Assembly (NCBI GenBank): GCA_001664505.1
Contig: CP011806.1
Location: 875,795-939,794 of the forward strand
DNA from: Acidobacteria bacterium Mor1
Lineage (GTDB): Bacteria; Acidobacteriota; Polarisedimenticolia; Polarisedimenticolales; Polarisedimenticolaceae
DNA: 64,000 nucleotides
Direction of reading: 5' to 3'
Below are positions 8,151 to 16,130 of this stretch, piece by piece; position 1 is the first letter of the stretch; each line of letters starts with the position of its first letter. The notes below the pieces were generated by a model. It ran no database searches. It saw only the letters and a program-made list of their open reading frames with translations, and was not told the DNA's origin. The position numbers were made by a program, and so were the translations under genes.

Positions 8151-11100
8151 CTAGCCTCCCGTCGAGCCGCCGGAAAGGCTGTTGGCCTGCCGCCTGGCAG
8201 AGGCCGCCTCCTCGGAGCGACCGGCCCCCTCGGCCGCCCTCGACAGCACGATCCACGGCGCGGCACCCTCCGGGTAGGCTTCGGTGGCCCGGCGCGCGAT
8301 ATCGAGCGCGGCGTCGTGGTCTCCCAGGGAGATCAACGCCTCGGCGAGACCGATCAGAACCCCCTGGCTGGACTCCCCCAGACGCATGGCGTGGCGGAAG
8401 GCCTCGACGGCGTCGGAGGATCGCCCTTCCCGCAAGAGGGCGCTTCCTAGCAGGGCGTGGGGTCGCGCCAGCCGGGGCTGGGCCTCCACCGCGCGCAGGT
8501 AGAGATCCCGGGCCACGGCAACTTCTCCGCGGGCCTCGTGGACAAGCCCCAGGCGGTACCAGGCGCCGGCGCTATCGGGAAAGCGCTCGGTCGCCGACTT
8601 CAGCACCTGGAACGCATCCTCGACCCGGCCCAGGGTCAGCGACACGATGCCCAGACCGAGCATGGCATCCAACTGATCCGGATCGTTGTGCAGGGCCAGG
8701 GCGAAGGCGTCACGCGCCTCGGCAAAACGACTTTGACCCTGAAGCGCCTTGGCCTGCTCCAGGGTGTAGCCCGCCGCGAGGTAACGGGCGTAGCGCTGGC
8801 CGTCAGCGGCGAGATCCATCAGTTCGGGCAAGCCCGCCGACTCCCCTCGCCGCAGCCGAACCTCGAGATCCCGGGTCCGATCGTTGGCCACGGCCAGCTG
8901 CCGAAAACCCTCGCGCCGGGGCTCGTCGATCCCCAGCTGCGTCATGCGGGTCTCGATATCCCGGCGGAACCCGGCGATCAGCTCGAGGTTCTCTCCCACG
9001 GTTTCGGAGAACAGCCCGTGCGGCGCGTTGAACTCGATGTACGGCAGGTCATCGCTGCTGCGAGGCGCGCCCTCGGCGAAGGCCCGAGCGGCCTCCGTGT
9101 CGAACAGGTACCAGGAAGCGATCTCCAGCGCCGACCGCGCGCCGATCTCGCGCAGGCTGTCGCCCACTGGCTCCCGCGCGAAGCGGCGCGCCAGTTCGTC
9201 GAGATCTACCGCCGGGAAGGGCTCGTCGGCGCGTCCCAGCAGGATCATGCTGTTGCCCGCCAGGAAGACGCGCACATGGGGAAAGACATCGACGAAGGTC
9301 CCGACCACGGCCTGGACGTCTACCGGGCGCATCCGCCAGAGCGGGGCGTAGTGGCACATCACGCCCCCGGGCTTGAGCCGGTCCCGGGCCAGTTCGATGA
9401 ACTCCCGGTTGAACAGCACTCCGGAACCGCTTAACGAGGGGAAGTTCGGGTGGGAGGAGATGACGTCGAAGCGTTCGTCGGTCAGCTTCATGTAGTTGCG
9501 GCCGTCGTCGATCTGCAGGTCGACGACCGGGTTGTCCAGCACCCCGTGGTTCTCTTCGGAGAAGAACTCGGCGCCGGCCCGCACCCCTTCCTCCAGCTCC
9601 ACCGAAACGACTCGATCGACCTCGTGGATCGCCAGGGCGCCGGTGGTGACGCCGGCTCCCAGACCGATCACCGCGGCGGTCTGGACCTTGCCCGGGTGAA
9701 GCAACATCGGGATATGGCCCATCATCCGCTGGGCCAGCATGTCCTGGAACTGGCTCGAGGCGGTGGCGCTGCCGTTGACGGTGATGAAACGCCCCTTGGG
9801 GCTGCGAAACGAGATGATCGTGTCGTTGTAGCCCTCGGTGTAGTTGATCAGGCGGTAGTCGGCGAGGACACGGTCGACGGCCAGCTCACCTTCGTCGGTC
9901 AGGAACCGCTTGGGCTCGAAGTACACGCCGGCGCCCAGCAGGGTGCGATCCCAGCGCGGGCTGAGCACGAGCCCCGCCACCAACCCCAACACCACCAGCG
10001 CCATGGGGGCGGCCCAGGACAATCGTAGCGGTCCCCGCTCGGCCACGATGGTGCCGAAGGCCAGCACCGCGGCGGCCACCACCACCAGATGCATGACCCA
10101 CTCGGCGCCAATGGCGGGCAGCAGCAGGAACCCCGCGCCGAAGGATCCGACGATCGCTCCCAGGGTGTTCCAGGCGTAGACCCGGCCGATGCGGGCCCCG
10201 GCCTGCCCCGGCACCCCGCGATAGAGGCTGACCGCCACCGGGAAGGTCGCGCCGAAGGCCAGCGCGGGAGGCAGCAGGGTGATCAGCGACAGCAACAGCT
10301 TGGTGCGGTTCATCCCCGCCAGGTCAAAGCCGGCGGACTGGATCACCGTCAGAAACAGATGAGGCATGCGGTTGACGGTCATCCCCGCAACGAGGGTCAG
10401 CACCGCCACGGCCAGCTGGATCAACGCAAGCAGACGAACCGGGGAGCGCACCCGGTCGACCACCGCTCCCATCACCAGCGAACCCACGGCGAGGCCGGAG
10501 AGAAACACCGCGAGCATGGCGCTGAAGGAGTAGACGGTGCTGCCGAAGGAGAGCATCAGCACCCGGAACCAGACCACCTCGAATGCCAGGGCGGTCATGC
10601 CGCTTCCACAGGCCACGGCCAGGGGCCACCAGGTGGGGTCGGTGGCCGGTTCGACGGTGCCGCCCGGCTGTTCCGCGAATTTCGTCTTCCCTTCGGAGTC
10701 CCCAGTCAACGCGTCGGGAGTCCGGGCGTCGATGAACCAGGCGACCAGCGCCACCACGCCGTTGAGGGCCGCCGCGAGCCAGGTGGTACGAGACAAACCC
10801 AGGCTGGGAATCAGCTCGAACCCCGCCAGATAGCAACCCAACGCCGCCCCGATGGTGTTGACGAAGTACAGCAGGCCGACCCCCGCCCCCAACCCCTTCC
10901 TGCGGGCGAGCAAACCGCGCCCGAGAGCCGGCAGGGTCCCGCCCATCAACACCGTAGGCACCAGCAGCAGGAGCAAACAGAGCACGAAGCGCAGCAGCGA
11001 TCGCAGCAGCAGTGCCTCGGGGAGAATCGGCACCAGCGCCCCGTAGAGCGCTTCGATCCCGGCCATCAACGCCGGCAACACCAGGGCGTAGAGGCCGATC

Positions 11101-11357
11101 CCCGCCTCGAGCAGGGCGAACATGCGCAGCGGTCTCGGCGACCGGTCGGCCATCGGCCCCAGCAGCGCCGCGCCCAGGGCCATCCCTCCCATGAACGAGA
11201 CCAGCACCGTGCTGACGGCGAAGGCGGTCACCCCGAACACGTCGACCAGATGGCGGCTCCAGACCACCTCGTAGGTCAGGCCGCAGGCTCCGCTCAGGAT
11301 GAACAGCAGGGCGAATGGGAACAGTAGTCCCCCACCGGTGGATGGCAAGCGGCTCAC
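8151..11357 (-). CDS. Fused MFS-like membrane / spermidine-synthase-like protein with C-terminal TPRs (3)
   Basis: 1068 residues in three parts: membrane block 1 (about 10-210) with GLTYEVVWSRHLVDVFG; membrane block 2 (about 240-460); a Rossmann domain (about 490-770) with VIGLGAGVTTGALA, VELEEGV, DDGRNYM and SSHPNFPSLSGSG; then five or so TPR units (about 835-1060, for example GAWYRLGLVHEARGEVAVARDLY). The residues that replace the spermidine synthase catalytic Asp differ from those in both upstream paralogues. It lies three bases after the beta-solenoid gene at 11360, so it is the last gene of the rnc operon. The added TPR domain suggests a partner-recruiting role absent from the other two. 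Confidence 0.82.
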   Translation of the reverse strand: MSRLPSTGGGLLFPFALLFILSGACGLTYEVVWSRHLVDVFGVTAFAVSTVLVSFMGGMALGAALLGPMADRSPRPLRMFALLEAGIGLYALVLPALMAGIEALYGALVPILPEALLLRSLLRFVLCLLLLLVPTVLMGGTLPALGRGLLARRKGLGAGVGLLYFVNTIGAALGCYLAGFELIPSLGLSRTTWLAAALNGVVALVAWFIDARTPDALTGDSEGKTKFAEQPGGTVEPATDPTWWPLAVACGSGMTALAFEVVWFRVLMLSFGSTVYSFSAMLAVFLSGLAVGSLVMGAVVDRVRSPVRLLALIQLAVAVLTLVAGMTVNRMPHLFLTVIQSAGFDLAGMNRTKLLLSLITLLPPALAFGATFPVAVSLYRGVPGQAGARIGRVYAWNTLGAIVGSFGAGFLLLPAIGAEWVMHLVVVAAAVLAFGTIVAERGPLRLSWAAPMALVVLGLVAGLVLSPRWDRTLLGAGVYFEPKRFLTDEGELAVDRVLADYRLINYTEGYNDTIISFRSPKGRFITVNGSATASSQFQDMLAQRMMGHIPMLLHPGKVQTAAVIGLGAGVTTGALAIHEVDRVVSVELEEGVRAGAEFFSEENHGVLDNPVVDLQIDDGRNYMKLTDERFDVISSHPNFPSLSGSGVLFNREFIELARDRLKPGGVMCHYAPLWRMRPVDVQAVVGTFVDVFPHVRVFLAGNSMILLGRADEPFPAVDLDELARRFAREPVGDSLREIGARSALEIASWYLFDTEAARAFAEGAPRSSDDLPYIEFNAPHGLFSETVGENLELIAGFRRDIETRMTQLGIDEPRREGFRQLAVANDRTRDLEVRLRRGESAGLPELMDLAADGQRYARYLAAGYTLEQAKALQGQSRFAEARDAFALALHNDPDQLDAMLGLGIVSLTLGRVEDAFQVLKSATERFPDSAGAWYRLGLVHEARGEVAVARDLYLRAVEAQPRLARPHALLGSALLREGRSSDAVEAFRHAMRLGESSQGVLIGLAEALISLGDHDAALDIARRATEAYPEGAAPWIVLSRAAEGAGRSEEAASARRQANSLSGGSTGG

Positions 11358-11359
11358 GC

Positions 11360-12790
11360 CTAGCCGCCTCCTAGAGTGGAGACGTAGACGGTGGCGTCGG
11401 AGTCGACCTTGACCAACGGACGACTGAAGCGATTGATCGCACCCGACGCCGAGCGGCCGTCGTCACTGACCCGTACGTCGGGATGTTCGCTTTCGACCCG
11501 GCCCCCGGCCGAGATTTCCAGCCGGCAGCCGCCGCTGTCGGGTAGACGCAAGGTGACATCCCCCCCTTCCGCGCGGATGGTGCTGTTCTCCTTGCCCCCC
11601 AGGCTCTCCCAGGCGATATCCACCGCGCCGTTCTCCACCTCGAGAGCCATGGCGGCCGAGGCGTCGGAGATCAACACGTCTCCGTCCCGGTTGGTCACCG
11701 TGGCCATGCCGCGGATCTTGCTCAGCTCCACCGGGCCGAAGTCGTTTTCGATGGTCACTGCGCCGCCGGAATTCTCGACCAACACCTCGGAGTCGGTGAG
11801 GCGCATCTCGAGCGCCTCCTTGAGGTCCCCCATCTCGACCACCAGCCGGTCTCCCTCGACGTCGATGGGTGCCACGGCGGTCTGGACCTCGATGCGGCCA
11901 CCGCTGGTACGGATCTTCACCGGGCCGCGGCTGTCGTTGAGCACCACCTCCGCGCCGAAACCGGTGACTTCGACCTCCGCCTCGTTGCCTTCAACGGTCA
12001 CCGCCGCATCGCTATCGATACTCACCAGGCCGCTGGCCCCACGGATCTCCAGGGGCGAACGGGTCAAGCGCAGCGCCGCCTCGGTGATCGACTCCAGGTC
12101 GAGTCTGGACCCCGACGCCTCAAGTTCGATCTTCCCGCTACTGCCGACGAGCTTGAGCGCGCCATCCTCGACGCTACCCTGAAAATCACCCTCGATCTTC
12201 TGTAACTCGAGTTCCGACTCGCTGATCGCCAGGGAAAGCCCCCCAGCGATAGCGGTAACGCTGCCCCGGACCCCTTCGGCAACTTCGAGTTCGAGGCCCT
12301 GGGCCAGGCCGCTGACCTTCACCGTGCCGCCGTAGAGTTCGAGGCGGGCGAGGCCGCGCAGTTGCCGCACGGAGGTCTCGGCGTCCACCGCAACGGCTTC
12401 CACATCGCCGAACAGCCCCGACAGCACCAGCTCGCCCCCTTCGACGTCGACGACGACCGACATCTCTTCGGGAACGGCGACCTCCAGGGAGCCGCGCTCG
12501 ACCGCCTCAGGATCCGTACGGAACCACAGGGTCGAACCGTCGGTGTACAGCGGAATCGGCAGTTCATCCTTGGGTTTCCCCGCCGGCGTGCTGAGGAAAC
12601 GCAGCTCCCCCGCTTTGCCCGCCCGGACGCGCAAGGAAGCGTAGGCGCCCTCAATCCTCAGGCGGCGCTCCCCCTCCAGCTCGAGGATGCCGGCTGCCTC
12701 CTCGACGAGGATCCTTTCTTCGGCCGACACGGCCCCGGCCAGGCCGAGCGCCGCAAGAACCCACAGCAGTAATGAAGCCTTGAGTTTCAA
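11360..12790 (-). CDS. Exported beta-solenoid-like protein (DUF4097/adhesin-like)
   Basis: 476 residues with a signal peptide (MKLKASLLLWVLAALGLAG, cleavage likely after AVSA). The rest is almost entirely short alternating hydrophobic/polar strands of 18-22 residues with recurring I/V-x-V-x-G-x-x-x-x-I patterns, for instance VTIENDFGPVELSKI and VTNRDGDVLISDA, as expected for a right-handed parallel beta-helix of the DUF4097 putative-adhesin type. No catalytic motif is seen. The ATG overlaps the rnc stop (four bases), and the stop lies three bases before the MFS/spermidine-synthase/TPR gene, so the three are co-transcribed. It is probably periplasmic or surface-located; an envelope sensor or adhesin role is inference. 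Confidence 0.72.
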   Translation of the reverse strand: MKLKASLLLWVLAALGLAGAVSAEERILVEEAAGILELEGERRLRIEGAYASLRVRAGKAGELRFLSTPAGKPKDELPIPLYTDGSTLWFRTDPEAVERGSLEVAVPEEMSVVVDVEGGELVLSGLFGDVEAVAVDAETSVRQLRGLARLELYGGTVKVSGLAQGLELEVAEGVRGSVTAIAGGLSLAISESELELQKIEGDFQGSVEDGALKLVGSSGKIELEASGSRLDLESITEAALRLTRSPLEIRGASGLVSIDSDAAVTVEGNEAEVEVTGFGAEVVLNDSRGPVKIRTSGGRIEVQTAVAPIDVEGDRLVVEMGDLKEALEMRLTDSEVLVENSGGAVTIENDFGPVELSKIRGMATVTNRDGDVLISDASAAMALEVENGAVDIAWESLGGKENSTIRAEGGDVTLRLPDSGGCRLEISAGGRVESEHPDVRVSDDGRSASGAINRFSRPLVKVDSDATVYVSTLGGG

Positions 12791-13536
12791 AGTTCCGCTC
12801 CCTCTTGTTTCAGGCGGCCCAGGGCCTGCAGGGCGGCCTGTTGCTCGGCCTCCTTGCGGCTGGACCCGATGCCCGACGCGAGCCGGCGTTTTCCCACGTA
12901 CACCGCGGCCTCGAACTCCGGGCGATGGGCCGGCCCCCGCTCACCGACAAGCCGATACACTGGGGTGCGTTTCACTCGCGCCTGCACCAATTCCTGCAGA
13001 CGCGTCTTGTTGTCCTCACGAACGAACTGCTCGCCGCGGGTGGCCTGCAGCTCGCCCCGCAACGCGCGATAAGCGAAGCTCCGCGCCTTGCGCAAACCGC
13101 CGTCGAAATAGATCGCGCCCAACACCGCCTCGAAGGCATCGGCCAGCAGAGACGGTTTGCTCCGTCCCCCGGAGCGAAGCTCTCCCGGACCCAGCCGCAG
13201 CAACTCACCGATGCCCAGACGCCGGGCGGCCCGCGCCAGGGTGGGCGTGCGCACCACGGTCTGGCGACGCCGGGTCAAGACCCCCTCGGCGGCCCGGGGA
13301 TCCTCCTTCATCAACCACTCGGCGACCACGAAACCCAACAGCGTGTCGCCCAGGAACTCCAACCGTTCGTAGTTCTCGTCGGCCTCGTCGGCGGTGGCGC
13401 GGTAGGAACCGTGGGTCAAGGCCCGGATCAACAGCGCGCGATCCTGGAACCGGTATCCCAGGCGTTCCTCGAGGGCATCCAGGGTGGCGACGACAGCCTG
13501 CTTCCCGTCCCCGGGCTGCCGGTCCTGGCGAGGCAT
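12787..13536 (-). CDS. rnc: Ribonuclease III
   Basis: Double-strand-specific endoribonuclease for rRNA and mRNA processing. The catalytic domain (about 15-150) has the signature NYERLEFLGDTLLGF, with the metal-binding Glu/Asp, and the second acidic motif DAFEAVLGAIYFDGG. A dsRNA-binding domain follows (about 175-245), including NKTRLQELVQ and SRKEAEQQAALQAL. Length 249 is normal. The start at 13536 is 10 bases after the lipoprotein stop, and the end overlaps the following gene. Placement in an operon with envelope proteins rather than era or lepB is unusual. Confidence 0.95.
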   Translation of the reverse strand: MPRQDRQPGDGKQAVVATLDALEERLGYRFQDRALLIRALTHGSYRATADEADENYERLEFLGDTLLGFVVAEWLMKEDPRAAEGVLTRRRQTVVRTPTLARAARRLGIGELLRLGPGELRSGGRSKPSLLADAFEAVLGAIYFDGGLRKARSFAYRALRGELQATRGEQFVREDNKTRLQELVQARVKRTPVYRLVGERGPAHRPEFEAAVYVGKRRLASGIGSSRKEAEQQAALQALGRLKQEGAEL

Positions 13537-13546
13537 CCGACGATTC

Positions 13547-14095
13547 CTACTCGCCGCTCACCGGCGGATCCTCGACCTCGTCGGAGATCTTGCGGAAACG
13601 ACGGGTCGGAATCGAATCCTCGATGGTCCTGCCGTTGACCTCCAGTTGGTGGGCGATCATCACGTCACCCTCGGGCTCAACCACAAGCTCGTCCATGTAG
13701 CCGATTTCCTCGCCGGTGTTGAGCTGCTTGCCGACGCAGCGCACCCGTAGGTATCCGGTTTCCGCCTCGATCCAGTTCTCGAACTGGTAGGTCGCCCGCA
13801 GCTTGCCGTGGTAGATCTCCTCGCACTTGCCCTTCCAGTCGCACAGCACCGCCAGGGTGTCGTCGCTGGTGGTCTTGGTCCAACGGAAGTAGTAGCGATC
13901 GCCGTCGTGATAGATCGCGAGCTGGGAGGCGGCGACCGGGCCGCGAGCTTCCCAGGTTCCGGTGTACTCGGTCGGCACCAGGGTGATCGGCTCGAGGCTA
14001 CCCCCGCATGCCGCCACGAGCACCGTGAGTGCCGTCAGCGCCAGCACCGACCAGGAAGTTGTTCTCGATCCCATGGATCCTGCCTCATGCCTCAT
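13547..14095 (-). CDS. Small lipoprotein of unknown function
   Basis: 182 residues with a lipoprotein signal (ALTALTVLVAACGG; lipidated Cys near residue 31). The mature part has a compact beta-rich look with four further cysteines (CDW, KCEE, RCVGK) that could pair. I recognise no family. The start chosen is the ATG at 14095, preceded by GAAAGG seven bases upstream; an internal ATG at 14074 would also leave an intact signal. It follows the sulfatase-like gene by 16 bases and precedes rnc by 10, so it belongs to the same operon. Confidence 0.65.
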   Translation of the reverse strand: MRHEAGSMGSRTTSWSVLALTALTVLVAACGGSLEPITLVPTEYTGTWEARGPVAASQLAIYHDGDRYYFRWTKTTSDDTLAVLCDWKGKCEEIYHGKLRATYQFENWIEAETGYLRVRCVGKQLNTGEEIGYMDELVVEPEGDVMIAHQLEVNGRTIEDSIPTRRFRKISDEVEDPPVSGE

Positions 14096-14111
14096 GTCAC
14101 GACCTTTCGCG

Positions 14112-16130
14112 TCAGGACCCCGCGGACTCGGACGCCGCGGGCTCCGCCGGAATCGGCGGAAGATCCTTGATCACCTCGGAGAAACCCGGGAGCGCCCGCA
14201 GTTCCGCAAGGCTCTCCTCTTGTTCGAGAACCTGCCGGCTGACGTATCCCTGGGCGATGGCGCCGGTCAGGTTCTGCAGCGCCTCCTGTTCGAGGCCGAG
14301 CCGCGCCTGGGCCGCCGCGATCAGCACCAGAAAGCCGGGGTCCGACGTCCCATGGCCCACCGCCTGTTCGGCCACCGCCAGCGCTTCCTCGGTCTTGCCA
14401 CCGCCGAAGAGCACTGCCGCAAGGCGATAGGTCAGCCCCTCATCGGCGACCCCCAGCAGCTTCTGTTGCTCCTCGATGCCCTTGCGGTAGAGCTCCGCCG
14501 CTTCGTCGAATCGCTCCATGCGCAGCAACGTCTGCCCGGCCAGCACCCTGGAGGGCGTGTAGTCGGGATAGAGCTCGACCATCTTGAGGGTGTTGCGCAA
14601 CGTGTCGTCCAACCGCCCCAGTTTCGATTGGGACATGGCGACCATGTGCAGCACCAACCGGTTGTCCGGATCGACGGCCAGCACCCGCTCGTAGGTCGCG
14701 ATCGCCAACTCGTGGTAGCCCGCCTCGGCCTGCTCACGCCCCTCGAAGATGCCCGGCTCGAGGTGCAGCATCTCGCGGGGCTGCGGCGCGTTCTCCCGGT
14801 CCAACTCGGTGGTGGCGGTCGCACCGCCCAGGTAGCCGAGACTGGCCAGGTAGTCGAGCTGCTCCTGGCTGATCGGGGTGTCCACCGAGGCCTTGGCGCT
14901 GGCCGAGGAGTCCCAGTCGGCACGCATCTTCGTGAGTTCGGCCCGCAGTTCCTCGGCCCGTTCGATTTCCTGATCGTAGAGGTTGTTCAGCTCGCCGGGA
15001 TCGGTGGCGAGGTCGTAGAGCTCCGGCTGCCCCGAGTCGATCAGCTTCCAGTTGTCCAGCCGCAACCCCTCGAGGGGACTCCAGCCGAAGACCAGAGCAC
15101 CGGAGATCGCCTCCAGGTACAGCGCGCGACGAACGGGATCGGCTCCCTCGACCACCGGACGCAAGCTGTAGCCGTCGATCTCTCCGGGCATCGCCATCCC
15201 GGCGTAGTCCAGGATCGTGGGCCCGACGTCGACCAGCGACACCGGTTCCGGGACCCGGCGTCCCGCGCCGACTCCACCGGGAGCCTTGACGATAAGCGGG
15301 ACGTGAAGGGTCGTCTGGTAGGCAAGATGGGCGTGCCAGCGCTCTCCGTGCTCGTACAGCCCTTCTCCGTGGTCCCCGGCCAGCACGATCAGGGTGTCGT
15401 CCCAGGCGCCTTCGGCCTTGAGTTGGTCAAACAACTTGCCCAGCTCGGCGTCGGCATAGGCGAGTTCTCCGTCATAGGGCCGGCCGGCGAAGCGGCTGGA
15501 GTACGGGAACGGCGGCTCCCAGGGAGCGTGGGGGTCCCAGTAATGGATCCAGAGAAAGAAGGGCTCGCCCTTGTGGCGGCGGACGAAATCCAGCGCCGTC
15601 TTGGTCGAGTCGACCGCCAGCCGGGCATAGCCGTGATCATGATCGCCCTGGTGCCCCTGGCCCCCTCCCCGGACTTCTTTGTCGTCGGGCTTGGGCGGGA
15701 GCTCATACTCCTCGAAACCCTGCCCCACGCCGGTCGGCGGTGCGAGGGGGGGCGCCGCTGGAAAGCCGCCGGTGCGGAATCCGGCCTCGCTCAGCATCTC
15801 GGCAACGGTCACGCTGTCCTCGCCGAGGGTGAACATGCCGTTGTAGCGCACGCCGTGAACCGGCGGGTAGTTGCCGGTGAACATCGAGGAATGAGACGCC
15901 AGAGTCGTGGAGATCGGGCTCTGAGCCTGCTCGAACAGGGTGCCCTCGGCGGCCAGCGCGTCGATCGATGGGGTCTCGGCCTTGTCGTAGCCGTAGCAAC
16001 CGAGCCGGTCCGCGCGGGTCGTGTCCATGGTGATCAGGATCACCGCGCCGGCCGGCGCCGGGTCGTGGCACCCGCCGAACGGAAGCAGCAGCAAACAGGT
16101 CAGCAGCAGAGCCGCTCGGATGAGCCTCAT
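14112..16130 (-). CDS. Sulfatase-like (alkaline phosphatase superfamily) lipoprotein with C-terminal TPRs
   Basis: 672-residue lipoprotein (LPFGGC lipobox near residue 21), so the enzyme acts outside the cytoplasm. The catalytic half has the metal site ILITMDTTRADRLGCYG, a nucleophile loop STTLASHSSMFTG, and the second metal motif LAGDHGEGLYEHG with downstream HVPLIV. There is no Cys/Ser-x-Pro-x-Arg, so a formylglycine sulfatase is unlikely; a Thr nucleophile as in phosphatases or phosphoglycan transferases of this superfamily fits better. Residues about 460-670 hold TPRs. The longer frame to 16223 is not used: the ATG at 16130 overlaps the upstream stop (ATGA) and begins the signal peptide. 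Substrate unknown; envelope glycan or phospholipid head groups are possible. Confidence 0.8.
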   Translation of the reverse strand: MRLIRAALLLTCLLLLPFGGCHDPAPAGAVILITMDTTRADRLGCYGYDKAETPSIDALAAEGTLFEQAQSPISTTLASHSSMFTGNYPPVHGVRYNGMFTLGEDSVTVAEMLSEAGFRTGGFPAAPPLAPPTGVGQGFEEYELPPKPDDKEVRGGGQGHQGDHDHGYARLAVDSTKTALDFVRRHKGEPFFLWIHYWDPHAPWEPPFPYSSRFAGRPYDGELAYADAELGKLFDQLKAEGAWDDTLIVLAGDHGEGLYEHGERWHAHLAYQTTLHVPLIVKAPGGVGAGRRVPEPVSLVDVGPTILDYAGMAMPGEIDGYSLRPVVEGADPVRRALYLEAISGALVFGWSPLEGLRLDNWKLIDSGQPELYDLATDPGELNNLYDQEIERAEELRAELTKMRADWDSSASAKASVDTPISQEQLDYLASLGYLGGATATTELDRENAPQPREMLHLEPGIFEGREQAEAGYHELAIATYERVLAVDPDNRLVLHMVAMSQSKLGRLDDTLRNTLKMVELYPDYTPSRVLAGQTLLRMERFDEAAELYRKGIEEQQKLLGVADEGLTYRLAAVLFGGGKTEEALAVAEQAVGHGTSDPGFLVLIAAAQARLGLEQEALQNLTGAIAQGYVSRQVLEQEESLAELRALPGFSEVIKDLPPIPAEPAASESAGS

